Part shown: one piece after another, positions 1 to 9,524 of the stretch
Layout: each line of letters starts with the position of its first letter
Numbering within the stretch: position 1 is the first letter of the stretch
Assembly (NCBI GenBank): GCA_040385525.1
Contig: JAZKHE010000004.1
Span: 186,001-250,000, forward strand
Direction of reading: 5' to 3'
DNA from: JAZKHE01 sp040385525
GTDB taxonomy: Bacteria > Bacteroidota > Bacteroidia > UBA4408
Length of the DNA stretch: 64,000 bases
The notes under the pieces: model-generated
Databases searched by the model: none
Seen by the model: only the letters and a program-made list of their open reading frames with translations
Told to the model about the DNA's origin: nothing
Position numbers and translations under genes: made by a program

Positions 1-1895
1 AATAATTTTTCTCTTAAACGTTTATACGTATATTTTTTTCCTTTTTCGCCTCCAAACTGATCGGCATAACCATCTGTAAATATGTATATAGTGTCTTCTT
101 TTTTTAAATTAATTTCGTTAGTGGTAAATGGTTTTTGTTCTGCGTATTTACCTATAGGTTGTTTGTCTGCTTTGTATTCTAGTAAGATGTTAGAATTAAG
201 ATTTGAGACATTAGAACCTGGTTGATCGGTCTCTTGTTTATTATCTCCTATCTCTCGTCTAATTATCCACAAGGGATTATTCGCGCCACTCCATTGCAGT
301 TTTTTAGTTTTAAAATCTATAACACACAAACTTATATCCATTCCATCTTTTACTTCGCTTTCACTTTTTTCAAATGTTTCTATTACAAGTTCTCTTACTT
401 TATCTAAAATTTTGCCTGGCTCCGTTAATCCAAATTCTTTAACAGTTCTGTTAAGTGCATTACTACAAACAACGCTTACCATTGCTCCCGGAACTCCATG
501 TCCGGTACAATCGGCAGCGGCAATCATTATTAAATCATTCTTAACTTCAAGCCAATAAAAATCGCCTGCAACAATATCTTTTGGTTTATATAAAATAAAA
601 CTATTGGGTAAATGTTTTTGAATTAAATTATCGGGCGGTAAAATTGCTTGTTGTAAGCGCTTTGCGTATGTTATAGAATCTACAATTTCTTTTTGTTTTT
701 CATCAACTAAATGTTTTTGTTTTTCAATTACATCTTTTTGTTTACGAATTAGCTTCAGTCTCGAAAATAAATAATAAGAAAATAGTATTACAAGTATTAA
801 AACAACTGATACTAAAACAATAAACAAACGCTGTTTTTTTGATTCAATTTGTTGCAATTCATCTTTGCGTATTTGCTCTGCTTTTTGCGCCTCAATTTTT
901 TTCTCATATTGAAATTCAGTTTCTAATTTTGCAATTTCGGCGGCACTACTTTCACTTTTTACACTGTCTCTTATTTGGATATATTTTTTATAATATGTTA
1001 ATGCAAATGCTGGATTATTTGTTTTTTCGTAAAGCAAATTAAAAACTTTATACGATTCCATTTCGGCTTCTTTAATTTGATATTTTGAAGATATTTGCAA
1101 AGCTAAATCGGCATATTTTTTTGCGAGTTTATAATCGCCAAGCTCTAAATAATTATTTGCAATTTCAGCATAAGTATAACTAATATTAAATACTTCTTTT
1201 AATTCTATAAAAATTGCTAGCGCTTTAAAATGATAATCAAGTGCCGATTTATATTTTTTTAAATCGAAATTATTATTAGCCAAATTATAATAACTAGTTG
1301 CCATTCCTTTTACATCGTTATTTTTTTCGCGGATGGCTAAGGCTTTTTTATGATAAAATTCAGAAGAATCTATTTGACGTAACTGCGAATATACATTACC
1401 TATATTGTTGTAGCTTGCTGAAATTCCCTTTTCATCGTTTAGCTGTTGTTTTATAGCTAACGATTTAGAATGATAAGATATGGCTTTATCGAACTCACCT
1501 TTACTAACATACACAAGTCCTATGTTATTATAGCAGGTAGCAATACCACGTTTATTTTTAATTTTTTCGTTTTGTGCCAATGCAGCAAAATTATTTTTAA
1601 GAGCGTTCGAATAATCACCACGCTGATAAGCTATAACGCCAAGTGCACTGTATGCTTTAGCAATTCCTTTGTAATAATTTATTTTATGAGCTATCTCTAA
1701 ACTTCTTTCAGCATATTGTTGTGCTTCAAAGGCTTTATTGCCACTTACTTCATAAGCCAGTTCGTTTAGTATATCAACTTTAGCAGTATCCGTTTTTTCA
1801 TTTTTAAGCACTACCAACAAGGAGTCTTCTATTGAAGATTGTGCCTTCAGCAGAATAAATGAACTAATAAATAGTAAAGTAAAATAATACTTCAT
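1..1895 (-). CDS. TPR-repeat SpoIIE/PP2C-type serine phosphatase sensor, C-terminus cut by window edge
   Basis: The frame is open from an ATG at 1895 to the left edge (631 codons), so the gene lacks only its last few dozen residues. It begins with a signal peptide of about 18 residues, followed by a long tetratricopeptide-repeat region (about 25-330), one transmembrane segment near 352-372, a short coiled coil, and a SpoIIE (PP2C-like) phosphatase domain. That domain shows DCTGHGVPGAM around residue 458 and FTDGYADQFGGEKGKK close to the edge; both are hallmarks of this family. The layout suggests periplasmic TPRs passing a signal to a cytoplasmic phosphatase that acts on an anti-sigma-factor-antagonist type protein. 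The ATG overlaps the stop of the upstream MBL-fold gene (TAATG), suggesting translational coupling. The family assignment is firm; the signal and substrate are unknown. Confidence 0.9.
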   Translation of the reverse strand, partial: MKYYFTLLFISSFILLKAQSSIEDSLLVVLKNEKTDTAKVDILNELAYEVSGNKAFEAQQYAERSLEIAHKINYYKGIAKAYSALGVIAYQRGDYSNALKNNFAALAQNEKIKNKRGIATCYNNIGLVYVSKGEFDKAISYHSKSLAIKQQLNDEKGISASYNNIGNVYSQLRQIDSSEFYHKKALAIREKNNDVKGMATSYYNLANNNFDLKKYKSALDYHFKALAIFIELKEVFNISYTYAEIANNYLELGDYKLAKKYADLALQISSKYQIKEAEMESYKVFNLLYEKTNNPAFALTYYKKYIQIRDSVKSESSAAEIAKLETEFQYEKKIEAQKAEQIRKDELQQIESKKQRLFIVLVSVVLILVILFSYYLFSRLKLIRKQKDVIEKQKHLVDEKQKEIVDSITYAKRLQQAILPPDNLIQKHLPNSFILYKPKDIVAGDFYWLEVKNDLIMIAAADCTGHGVPGAMVSVVCSNALNRTVKEFGLTEPGKILDKVRELVIETFEKSESEVKDGMDISLCVIDFKTKKLQWSGANNPLWIIRREIGDNKQETDQPGSNVSNLNSNILLEYKADKQPIGKYAEQKPFTTNEINLKKEDTIYIFTDGYADQFGGEKGKKYTYKRLREKL

Positions 1896-2737
1896 TAACT
1901 GATATCGCTTATTTTGATTGTTTCTTTTGCCTTGATTCCTCTTTCGCCTCTTTCTAGTGTACATGCTTCATTCACCGGATCGTGCTCAAAAAATAGTATG
2001 TAGTTATTTTCAATTGCATTTTCAAGTATTACTTTTTTCTCTGTCATGGTTTGCAGTGGGCGCATATCATAGGCCATAACATAAGGCATGCCTATGTGAT
2101 GTAAAGACGGCATAAGGTCAGCAGAGTATAAAATGGTGTGTCCTTTGTAACTTATTTTGGGCAGCATCATGGCTTCGGTATGACCAAAAACAAATTCAAT
2201 TTCAAAATTATCCAGCAACTTATCGCCTTCTTTTAAAAATTTAAGCTGACCACTTTCTTGTATCGGTAGTATGTTTTCTTTTAAGAAAGAAGCTTTTTCT
2301 CTCGGATTAGGGTGTATAGCCCATTCCCAATGTTTATCGTTGCTCCAGTAGGTTGCATTTTTAAAAGCAGGAATAAATTTATCTTTAGTAGAATTATATT
2401 TAATACTTCCACCACAATGATCAAAATGCAAATGTGTTAAAAAAACATCTGTAATATCATCAGTAGAAAAACCTTTTGCTTTTAATGATTTTTCAAGTGA
2501 GTCGTCGCCATGCAAATAATAATGTCCGAAAAATTTTGCATCCTGCTTATCTCCCATTCCATTATCAATTAAAATTAAGCGGTTGCCCTCTTCAACCAAT
2601 AAGCAACGCATGGCCCAGGTGCACATATTATTGTCATCTGCCGGATTTAGTTTATTCCACAAGCTTTTTGGAACAACACCAAACATGGCTCCACCATCCA
2701 GTTTAAACAAGCCTGTATCTATTGTATGTAATTTCAT
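1895..2737 (-). CDS. MBL-fold metallo-hydrolase (lactonase-like)
   Basis: This 280-residue protein has the metallo-beta-lactamase metal motif HLHFDHCGG (residues 102-110), a downstream GHT (185-187), a metal-bridging Asp in SADL (about 207) and a late His (about 252). That is a complete binuclear zinc site. There is no signal peptide, so it should be cytoplasmic. Its length and the spacing of the motifs fit the AttM/AiiB-like quorum-quenching-lactonase group, but many members of that group have unknown substrates. It lies 10 bp downstream of the HTH gene and overlaps the TPR-phosphatase gene by one base, so the three are probably co-transcribed. The fold is certain; lactonase activity is inferred only. 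Confidence 0.85.
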   Translation of the reverse strand: MKLHTIDTGLFKLDGGAMFGVVPKSLWNKLNPADDNNMCTWAMRCLLVEEGNRLILIDNGMGDKQDAKFFGHYYLHGDDSLEKSLKAKGFSTDDITDVFLTHLHFDHCGGSIKYNSTKDKFIPAFKNATYWSNDKHWEWAIHPNPREKASFLKENILPIQESGQLKFLKEGDKLLDNFEIEFVFGHTEAMMLPKISYKGHTILYSADLMPSLHHIGMPYVMAYDMRPLQTMTEKKVILENAIENNYILFFEHDPVNEACTLERGERGIKAKETIKISDIS

Positions 2738-2747
2738 AGCTATTCTT

Positions 2748-3758
2748 TTATTCGTTTTCTATTTTTTTAATTAGTGTTATAATTTTTTCTTGATTTTTCT
2801 TAAAAAACTGATAGCGTTGCTTTTCTGCAACACAACTTACCAATGTTGACTTTTTAATTAAATTATTTAACCAAACTTCTGTTTCATAACAAAAACGACT
2901 ATCATTTGTAGCCATCGAATTAAATGTGTGATACGAAAGAAAAGTTTCGGCAACATCATCGTGCTTAGATAAAATGCAATTTGTTCCAATCATCACATCG
3001 CACAAATACAAATCATAATTTGGTTCTCCACTTTTCGGTCTGTTATCTCTATTATGAAATTTAAAACCTTCTTCAGCACTTAGCTGGATTGATTCTAACA
3101 TTTGTGACAACTGATTACAAACTAAAATTGCATCTTCTTGCTTTGTGAATAAACCAGAATCCCAATAAAATTCAATCTGTTTTACAACACTATTTATTGT
3201 ATCAAGTGTCCAAATTTCTTTAGAAGGAATTTGACAATACACTTCAAGAATTTTGCGTGTGATTGTTTTAAATTCTTCGTTAATAAGCGAAGTATCGTAT
3301 TTTTTTCCTTCTAATTCGGGATTATTTAAAATTGATTTATTCCAATAAAACAACTTTAATGCAGTTAACTCGGGATAAGCAAAATAATGAAACAGCGGTA
3401 TATCTTCTGCAGCAAAGACAATTTGATTGTTATCAAACTTTGACAACTGCTCTAAATCGTGCAAAATATTGTTTAGATAAGTATATAATCCATTTTTATT
3501 GCTAGAAATTAAATTATAATGAAAAGCAACCGTAGAGCTATTTTCAGTAGTTATTGATGATAATGAAACACCAAATTTATTGCAAATTAAAATTACTTCG
3601 TCAATAGAAATAGCTGTTTCGCATCTTAATCTTCTATAAGCACTATCTGTACTTACTTCTAATAAATCAGCCAACTCATCCGCTAAAACAACAGAATTGG
3701 GCACTACTTGCTTTAATTGATTAACGAATTGCAACTGAAATGGTAAATTTTTCTTCAT
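2748..3758 (-). CDS. Helix-turn-helix transcriptional regulator of the Bacteroidota long-HTH family
   Basis: This 336-residue protein has an N-terminal helix-turn-helix around residues 24-60 (ADELADLLEVSTDSAYRRL, followed by a wing-like ISIDEVILIC). The remaining 270 residues are helical and show no recognised enzyme motif. This layout is common in Bacteroidota proteins annotated only as HTH-domain proteins; the C-terminal part may sense a ligand or form dimers. It is the first gene of a probable three-gene operon with the MBL-fold hydrolase and the TPR-SpoIIE sensor, and diverges from the 3979 gene across a 220-bp gap. I saw no exact TAnnTTTG box ahead of it. DNA binding is likely; targets are unknown. 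Confidence 0.7.
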   Translation of the reverse strand: MKKNLPFQLQFVNQLKQVVPNSVVLADELADLLEVSTDSAYRRLRCETAISIDEVILICNKFGVSLSSITTENSSTVAFHYNLISSNKNGLYTYLNNILHDLEQLSKFDNNQIVFAAEDIPLFHYFAYPELTALKLFYWNKSILNNPELEGKKYDTSLINEEFKTITRKILEVYCQIPSKEIWTLDTINSVVKQIEFYWDSGLFTKQEDAILVCNQLSQMLESIQLSAEEGFKFHNRDNRPKSGEPNYDLYLCDVMIGTNCILSKHDDVAETFLSYHTFNSMATNDSRFCYETEVWLNNLIKKSTLVSCVAEKQRYQFFKKNQEKIITLIKKIENE

Positions 3759-3944
3759 AATATTTTAGTAGATAATACTAATTCAGTAATTGCTTTTTGC
3801 AAATAATCCTAAATATAGTAAAAAAAGTTGCAAAAAATGCAAATTAATCCTCGATAATTTTCAAGCTAATTAAAATCTATTAAAAAATGCAATATAATTT
3901 ACTATGCACGCATAATTCAATTTAATTAGGCTTTGTATTCGCTG

Positions 3945-3952
3945 TAGTTTTG
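3945..3952 (+). promoter_or_regulatory. Candidate -7 box (TAGTTTTG) for the 3979 gene
   Basis: The 8-mer matches the Bacteroidota -7 consensus TAnnTTTG and ends 26 bases before the ATG. No TTG was found at the usual -33 distance, so only half of the promoter is supported. Confidence 0.35.
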
Positions 3953-3978
3953 CTTCATAAACTTAAAACAAATTAATT

Positions 3979-5088
3979 ATGAAAACAATTTCAAAAATTA
4001 TAGCAGCGCTTTTATTATTAAATGTTACTGCTTTTGGTCAAAACTCAAAATCAACAATTGGTATAGCCATTTTTGAATCGAAAGGTTTATTATTAGATGG
4101 CGAACAAATTACTTATTTAGCTAAAATAGAAACAGAAAAATTAGATAAATATGATGTATTAGATAAATACGAAGTAAAAGAAGTTTGCGAAAAAAACAGC
4201 ATCAATTTTAATACTTGTTTAGGTAAAAGTTGTTTAGTTGAACTAGGAACAAAACTTAAAGCCGACAAAATGATGAGTGGCGGTGCTGAAAGATTTGGAG
4301 AAAAAATTATTGTAACTATTAGAATTATTGATGTAAAATCGGGTATTGTAGACAAAACCAATGTAAGCGAATACTTAAATCTACAACCAAACATTCAAGA
4401 AATGATAGGCATTTCTATTAAACAAATACTTGGTGTTAGTTATGATGAGATAACACTTAAAAGATTAACAAAACCGCATGAATTAGAAAACAGTACGAAT
4501 AATCCAGGTAAAAATAAATTGAACACTTCTGGAGTAAGAATGGGTTTAACAACACAAACTGGTGAAGGTTACAAAGTAATGACGAGAAGCAAAGCAAACG
4601 GAGGCTACAACGCATTTCCTGTTATGACACAATTTGGTTATCAATTTGAAACTCAATATTTAAACGAAGGAAATTTTCAAGCATTAGTTGAATACATTCC
4701 ATTGGTAACAGGTATTGACCAAGGATATTTCTTTCCGAGTTTATCTATTTTAAACGGATTTAGAAACAGTGTTAGCGGTTGGGAATTCGCATTTGGACCA
4801 ACATTTGGTTTGGTACAAAAAGCGAATGTATATACAATTGGAAACAACGTTTACAAAGAAAACGAATGGACTCAAAGAGGTAATACAGGCATAAATCCAC
4901 ATGAAGTAACAGAACAATTAGATAGCAGAGGAGTTGTAAAATTAAACACAGGTTTTGTTTTTGCAATGGGTAAAACATTTCGCTCAGGAAAATTAAATAT
5001 ACCTGTAAATGCCTTTGTTGTTCCCGGAAAAGAAACTTGGAGATTTGGTTTATCATTTGGTTTCAATAACAAAAACGCACAAAATTAA
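3979..5088 (+). CDS. Secreted protein with CsgG/LpoB-like N-terminal domain
   Basis: A signal peptide of about 20 residues (ending TAFGQ) precedes a domain of about 125 residues that starts GIAIFESKGL and contains LDKYEVKEVCEK and GEKIIVTIRIIDVKSG. This pattern resembles the small alpha/beta domain of CsgG/LpoB-type envelope proteins. In that family the domain reads as a variable gene product that titrates or contacts envelope machinery. The C-terminal half (about 180-369) is rich in alternating aromatic and Gly residues with several beta-strand-like stretches and may be an outer-membrane beta domain. The gene stands alone and is followed by a strong terminator. The role is unknown and the domain assignment is by eye only. 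Confidence 0.6.
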   Translation: MKTISKIIAALLLLNVTAFGQNSKSTIGIAIFESKGLLLDGEQITYLAKIETEKLDKYDVLDKYEVKEVCEKNSINFNTCLGKSCLVELGTKLKADKMMSGGAERFGEKIIVTIRIIDVKSGIVDKTNVSEYLNLQPNIQEMIGISIKQILGVSYDEITLKRLTKPHELENSTNNPGKNKLNTSGVRMGLTTQTGEGYKVMTRSKANGGYNAFPVMTQFGYQFETQYLNEGNFQALVEYIPLVTGIDQGYFFPSLSILNGFRNSVSGWEFAFGPTFGLVQKANVYTIGNNVYKENEWTQRGNTGINPHEVTEQLDSRGVVKLNTGFVFAMGKTFRSGKLNIPVNAFVVPGKETWRFGLSFGFNNKNAQN

Positions 5089-5094
5089 TTCATC

Positions 5095-5131
5095 AAATCA
5101 AGCAGATTATCTTTTGTAATCTGCTTGATTT
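5095..5131 (+). terminator. Perfect 15-bp stem-loop after the 3979 gene
   Basis: Bases 5095-5109 and 5117-5131 are perfect reverse complements around a 7-base loop, beginning 6 bases after the stop codon. The left arm lacks a long T tract after it, but a stem of this length immediately 3' to a gene is a likely terminator or mRNA 3'-end stabiliser. It leaves the next gene, at 5145, needing its own promoter or read-through. Confidence 0.7.
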
Positions 5132-5144
5132 AAAATTTAATCCC

Positions 5145-5963
5145 ATGAAAAAAACACTCATTATTAGCTGTGTAATTTTAAGTTATTTAACATCGATAGC
5201 TCAAGATAAAATTGAACTAAAAAACAAAACTATAATTTCTGAAATTAGAATTCATAGTATTAAACAATCGGTTGTAGAATATGAGAAAAACAAGTCGCTT
5301 CACGATGTATTGATTGATAACATTAGTGCAATTTACATTAATTATGGCGATACAATGATTGTTTTTGATTCGATAAATAAACCACATTATTTTAAGAAGA
5401 AAAATGAAAATAAAGTAATTGAAGAAAATTGTTTTACACAAAATAATTCATCTTTAAATACTGAAAAAATAAAACAACAAGATTTAGTTACAGAAACTAT
5501 ATACCCAGTTGAAGAAGCTATTACAATTAACTTTAGTAATATTATAAACAGAATAAAAACACCCGTATTAATTGGTTACGAAAAAAGGCTAAGCACTCAA
5601 AACAGTGTATTACTAGAGGCTGGACCAACTTGTGGTATTTTGTTTAAAGATTCTTACTCTGAAAAAGAAATTTCGGGAATAAATGCTAGAGTTGAAGTTT
5701 TTAAATTTTCTAAAAAAAGTAAATATAAATCAGAAGTTAACTATACTTCCTTTCAACTAGTTTTCGCTAATAATTTTTACAACAGCGATTTTTCAACAGG
5801 TTTTCATTTTAAAAAAGGTGTTAAACACATGAACAAGAATAGCTATTTAGATTTTTATATTGGTGCAGGAATACGCTACCATAATACTGACTTTCTTGAT
5901 AACTTTATTATACCTTCCGCAACTATTGGTTTTAGAATTGCTGCTATAACAAAAAAACACTAG
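5145..5963 (+). CDS. Secreted hypothetical protein with beta-rich C-terminus
   Basis: This 272-residue protein has a signal peptide ending near residue 19 (TSIAQ). Residues 20-90 form a short beta-rich domain. A low-complexity polar linker (about 90-130) leads to about 140 residues of alternating hydrophobic and polar strands that end in an aromatic-rich segment, as in small outer-membrane barrels. I do not recognise the family. It follows the 3979 gene after a terminator hairpin, and both encode envelope proteins of similar layout, which suggests but does not prove a shared role. Confidence 0.6.
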   Translation: MKKTLIISCVILSYLTSIAQDKIELKNKTIISEIRIHSIKQSVVEYEKNKSLHDVLIDNISAIYINYGDTMIVFDSINKPHYFKKKNENKVIEENCFTQNNSSLNTEKIKQQDLVTETIYPVEEAITINFSNIINRIKTPVLIGYEKRLSTQNSVLLEAGPTCGILFKDSYSEKEISGINARVEVFKFSKKSKYKSEVNYTSFQLVFANNFYNSDFSTGFHFKKGVKHMNKNSYLDFYIGAGIRYHNTDFLDNFIIPSATIGFRIAAITKKH

Positions 5964-6088
5964 CCAAAAAGACACAAAAAACTTAAATTAACTGAAATAA
6001 TTTCATACTAAAAGCATTTATTAAGCCATAATTACCGATTATTTGAATTGGAACAAATATTGACCTAATTCTTTCAAAATCGATAATT

Positions 6089-8689
6089 ATGAACTTTAAT
6101 AACTTTACAATCAAATCGCAAGAAGCTGTTCAGCAAGCATTACAATTAGCTATGAACAACGGACAGCAATTGGTAGAAAACGCTCATATTTTAAAAGCAA
6201 TTTTAGAAGTTGACGAAAACGTAACTCCTTTTTTACTTAAAAAACTTAACGTTAACATTCCTATTTTTGAAAAAGCACTCGATAAAATTATTGAGTCGTT
6301 TCCAAAAGTTAGTGGTGGTCAGCAATATCTTTCTAATAATGCGCAACAGGCATTAAACAAAGCAAATAATTTAGCTAAAGATATGGGCGATGAGTTTGTA
6401 TCCATCGAGCATATTTTATTAGGAATATTATCTATAAAAGATACCGCTTCGCAACTTTTAAAAGATAATGGTGTAAACGAAAAAGATTTAAAATCGGCCA
6501 TTACCGAAATTAGAAAAGGCTCTAAAGTAACTAGTGCAAGCGCCGAAGAAACGTATAACTCATTAAACAAATACGCTAAAAACTTAAACGATTTAGCTCA
6601 AAAAGGAAAACTAGATCCTGTAATTGGTCGCGATGAAGAAATACGAAGAGTATTGCAAATACTATCGCGCAGAACAAAAAACAATCCTATTTTAATTGGT
6701 GAACCTGGTGTGGGTAAAACTGCAATTGCCGAAGGGTTAGCTCACCGAATTATTAATGGCGATGTACCCGAAAACTTAAAATCTAAACAAATTTATTCGT
6801 TAGATATGGGCTCGCTTATTGCGGGTGCAAAATATAAAGGCGAATTTGAAGAGCGTTTAAAATCGGTTGTAAAAGAAGTAATAGATAGCAACGGAGAGAT
6901 AGTTTTATTTATTGATGAAATTCACACACTTGTTGGTGCAGGTGGTGGAGAAGGTGCAATGGATGCAGCAAATATTTTAAAACCTGCTTTAGCGCGTGGC
7001 GAGTTAAGAGCAATTGGTGCAACAACTTTGGCTGAATATCAAAAATATTTTGAAAAAGATAAAGCTTTAGAACGTAGATTTCAAAAGGTGTTGGTAGATG
7101 AACCAAGTTCTGAAGATGCCATTTCTATTTTACGTGGTATAAAAGAAAAATACGAAGCACATCACAAAGTGCGTATTAAAGACGAAGCAATTATTGCTGC
7201 TGTTGAACTTTCGCAACGTTATATTAATGATCGTTTTTTACCAGATAAAGCTATTGACTTGATGGACGAAGCGGCATCTAAAATGCGAATGGAAATCAAC
7301 TCAATGCCAGTAGAATTAGACGAAGTAGAACGTAAAATTCGTCAGCTTGAAATTGAACGCGAAGCAATTAAACGCGAAAACGACACAAAAAAATTAGAAC
7401 AGTTAAATAAAGATATTGCTGAGTTGAGCGACGAGCGCAACAATTTAAAAGCAAAATGGCAAAGCGAAAAAGAAGTAATTGAAGGCATTCAAAAAGTGAA
7501 AAGTGAAATTGAACAATTAAAATTTGAAGCCGAACAAGCCGAACGTAGCGGTGATTACGGAAAAGTAGCCGAAATTCGTTATGGCAAAGTACAAGAAGCA
7601 GAAAAACGACAAGAAGAATACGGAGCCAAACTAGATGAAATGAAAGCTAGTGGTTCGCAAATGATAAAAGAAGAAGTTGATAGCGAAGATATTGCTGCTG
7701 TTGTAGCGCGTTGGACAGGTATACCTGTAAGCAGAATGTTACAAAGCGAAAGAGAAAAATTGTTAACATTAGAAGACGAATTACACAAACGTGTTGTAGG
7801 TCAAGAAGACGCTATTGAAGCTGTTTCTGATGCAGTTAGAAGAAGTCGAGCTGGTTTGCAAGATATGAAACGCCCAATTGGTTCGTTTATATTTTTAGGC
7901 ACAACAGGTGTTGGTAAAACGGAATTAGCAAAAGCCTTGGCCGACTTTTTATTCAATAACGAAAACGCAATGACTCGGATAGATATGAGCGAATATCAGG
8001 AGCGTCACACGGTATCGCGCTTAGTGGGTGCGCCTCCGGGATACGTTGGTTACGAAGAAGGCGGGCAATTAACCGAAGCTGTTAGAAGACGACCTTACTC
8101 AGTTATTTTGTTAGATGAAATTGAAAAAGCGCATCCTGATGTATTTAATATTTTGTTGCAAGTTTTAGATGATGGACGACTTACAGATAGCAAAGGAAGG
8201 TTAGTCAACTTTAAAAACACAATTATTATTATGACTTCCAATATTGGTTCTCATTTAATACAAGAAAATTTTGACAAACTTACTGAGAAAAACAAAAACG
8301 AAATATTTGCAAAAAGCAAAGTAGAAGTGTTTGATTTGTTAAAGAAAACAATACGTCCGGAGTTTTTAAACAGAATAGATGAAGTAATAATGTTTGCTCC
8401 ATTAACAAGAGAAGACGTTAAAAAAATTGTTGAAATTCAGGTAAACGGAGTATCAAAAATGTTAGAAGAAAGCGGAATTAAATTTAGCTCAACAACAGAA
8501 GCTGTAGATTTATTATCACAGTTAGGCTACGACCCACAATTTGGTGCACGACCAGTAAAACGATTGTTACAGAAAAAAGTATTGAACGAACTTTCTAAAC
8601 AAATACTTTCTGGCGCTATTACCAAAGACAGCGAAATTTTAATGGACGCTAAAAACACCGAAATAATTTTTAAAAACAAAACGAAGTAA
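6089..8689 (+). CDS. clpB: ATP-dependent disaggregase ClpB
   Basis: ClpB resolves protein aggregates in the cytoplasm together with DnaK. At 866 residues the protein has the full layout: Clp N-domain repeats (about 1-145), AAA-1 with Walker A GEPGVGKT (204-211) and Walker B LFIDEIHT (273-280), the coiled-coil middle domain (about 405-530) that separates ClpB from ClpA and ClpC, and AAA-2 with Walker A GTTGVGKT (604-611) and Walker B ILLDEIEK (673-680). The C-terminal domain follows, with the sensor-2 motif GARPVKR. The gene is monocistronic, with 125 bp upstream and a strong terminator downstream. I found no recognisable heat-shock operator or CIRCE element before it. Confidence 0.98.
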   Translation: MNFNNFTIKSQEAVQQALQLAMNNGQQLVENAHILKAILEVDENVTPFLLKKLNVNIPIFEKALDKIIESFPKVSGGQQYLSNNAQQALNKANNLAKDMGDEFVSIEHILLGILSIKDTASQLLKDNGVNEKDLKSAITEIRKGSKVTSASAEETYNSLNKYAKNLNDLAQKGKLDPVIGRDEEIRRVLQILSRRTKNNPILIGEPGVGKTAIAEGLAHRIINGDVPENLKSKQIYSLDMGSLIAGAKYKGEFEERLKSVVKEVIDSNGEIVLFIDEIHTLVGAGGGEGAMDAANILKPALARGELRAIGATTLAEYQKYFEKDKALERRFQKVLVDEPSSEDAISILRGIKEKYEAHHKVRIKDEAIIAAVELSQRYINDRFLPDKAIDLMDEAASKMRMEINSMPVELDEVERKIRQLEIEREAIKRENDTKKLEQLNKDIAELSDERNNLKAKWQSEKEVIEGIQKVKSEIEQLKFEAEQAERSGDYGKVAEIRYGKVQEAEKRQEEYGAKLDEMKASGSQMIKEEVDSEDIAAVVARWTGIPVSRMLQSEREKLLTLEDELHKRVVGQEDAIEAVSDAVRRSRAGLQDMKRPIGSFIFLGTTGVGKTELAKALADFLFNNENAMTRIDMSEYQERHTVSRLVGAPPGYVGYEEGGQLTEAVRRRPYSVILLDEIEKAHPDVFNILLQVLDDGRLTDSKGRLVNFKNTIIIMTSNIGSHLIQENFDKLTEKNKNEIFAKSKVEVFDLLKKTIRPEFLNRIDEVIMFAPLTREDVKKIVEIQVNGVSKMLEESGIKFSSTTEAVDLLSQLGYDPQFGARPVKRLLQKKVLNELSKQILSGAITKDSEILMDAKNTEIIFKNKTK

Positions 8690-8705
8690 ATAATTGTATA
8701 AAATT

Positions 8706-8741
8706 AAAAAAGCCGATTTCTACTTAGAAATCGGCTTTTTT
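8706..8741 (+). terminator. Rho-independent terminator after clpB
   Basis: Bases 8706-8720 and 8727-8741 pair perfectly over 15 bp around a 6-base loop. The stem core is GCCGATTTC, and a run of eight T residues completes the right side. Because the hairpin has A runs on one side and T runs on the other it can work in both directions, although the minus-strand lipoprotein gene converging from the right ends about 90 bp away. Confidence 0.9.
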
Positions 8742-8827
8742 TTACATTATTTATTAGGATAGAATTCTTGAATAAAACAATTCTAATTTTCTATAACTAG
8801 TAATGATTGAAAAGTATTTAAAACTTT

Positions 8828-9391
8828 CTATAATTTTTTAAAAAAATACTTATTACTATTATCATTTTCAATTATTAATTCGTTTTCATTTATTTTAACA
8901 ATTTCACCGTATACCTTTAACTTAGGAATTCTTTGATTTGGAAGCACACTTGTATAGAAGCTAATTATAACTCTATATTTATTCTTATTTCCTTTATAGT
9001 TTTGCCGCAATTCTTTTTTTATTGAATAAACACCAAAGGTGCCAATTGACGGATTGGGAGTTTTATCAAGTGGAGGTAAATAACCAATAAATGTATGTTT
9101 TTCTTTATAATTCTCATCATACCACTCACATTCTCTTTCTGATGGATACTTTTGAAGACATTCGTCGCCAAACCCAATCATTGTGTATTTTATAGTATCG
9201 TTTAACCACAAGGTAGAATCAATTCCATTTACAATATATTTATCAAGCTGCCATGTTCCTTTTGTTAAAAATTCTTTTAATGGCTTTTCGTAATTTGTAT
9301 AGCATCTATCGTTTTCGGGGTAATATTTTTTGCAAGCAAAAAAACAGCTTGCAAATAAAATGAACAGAAAAATTAATTTTATTTTTTTCAT
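8828..9391 (-). CDS. Hypothetical lipoprotein
   Basis: I start this gene at the ATG at 9391; a TTG nine bases upstream is in frame, but the ATG gives a cleaner lipoprotein signal (MKKIKLIFLFILFASCFFAC), with the lipidated Cys in the last FFAC. The mature part is about 165 residues. It contains GTWQLDKYIVNGIDST, which resembles the opening strand of small lipocalin-like Bacteroidota lipoproteins, and a Cys pair that may form a disulfide. The function is unknown. It converges with clpB and follows the helicase gene after a gap of about 130 bp. Confidence 0.65.
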   Translation of the reverse strand: MKKIKLIFLFILFASCFFACKKYYPENDRCYTNYEKPLKEFLTKGTWQLDKYIVNGIDSTLWLNDTIKYTMIGFGDECLQKYPSERECEWYDENYKEKHTFIGYLPPLDKTPNPSIGTFGVYSIKKELRQNYKGNKNKYRVIISFYTSVLPNQRIPKLKVYGEIVKINENELIIENDNSNKYFFKKL

Positions 9392-9524
9392 TTTTTCCAA
9401 GTTGCTATTTTTTTCTTAAGTTGATCATTTTCAACTCTATTAAATACAAGCTTATATCTTCTAATTTTAAGTAAATCAAATTTATAACTTTTTAAAACAC
9501 TAACAAATTTTTGTGAATCTAAAT

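Noticed and set aside
222..1700. Short plus-strand ORFs across the left 1.9 kb
   Set aside because: They lie antisense to the TPR-SpoIIE gene, whose frame and motifs are unambiguous.
9401..9524. Short minus-strand open frame upstream of the lipoprotein gene
   Set aside because: About 46 codons without an ATG or recognisable motif, running into the helicase stop region; most likely chance in AT-rich DNA.
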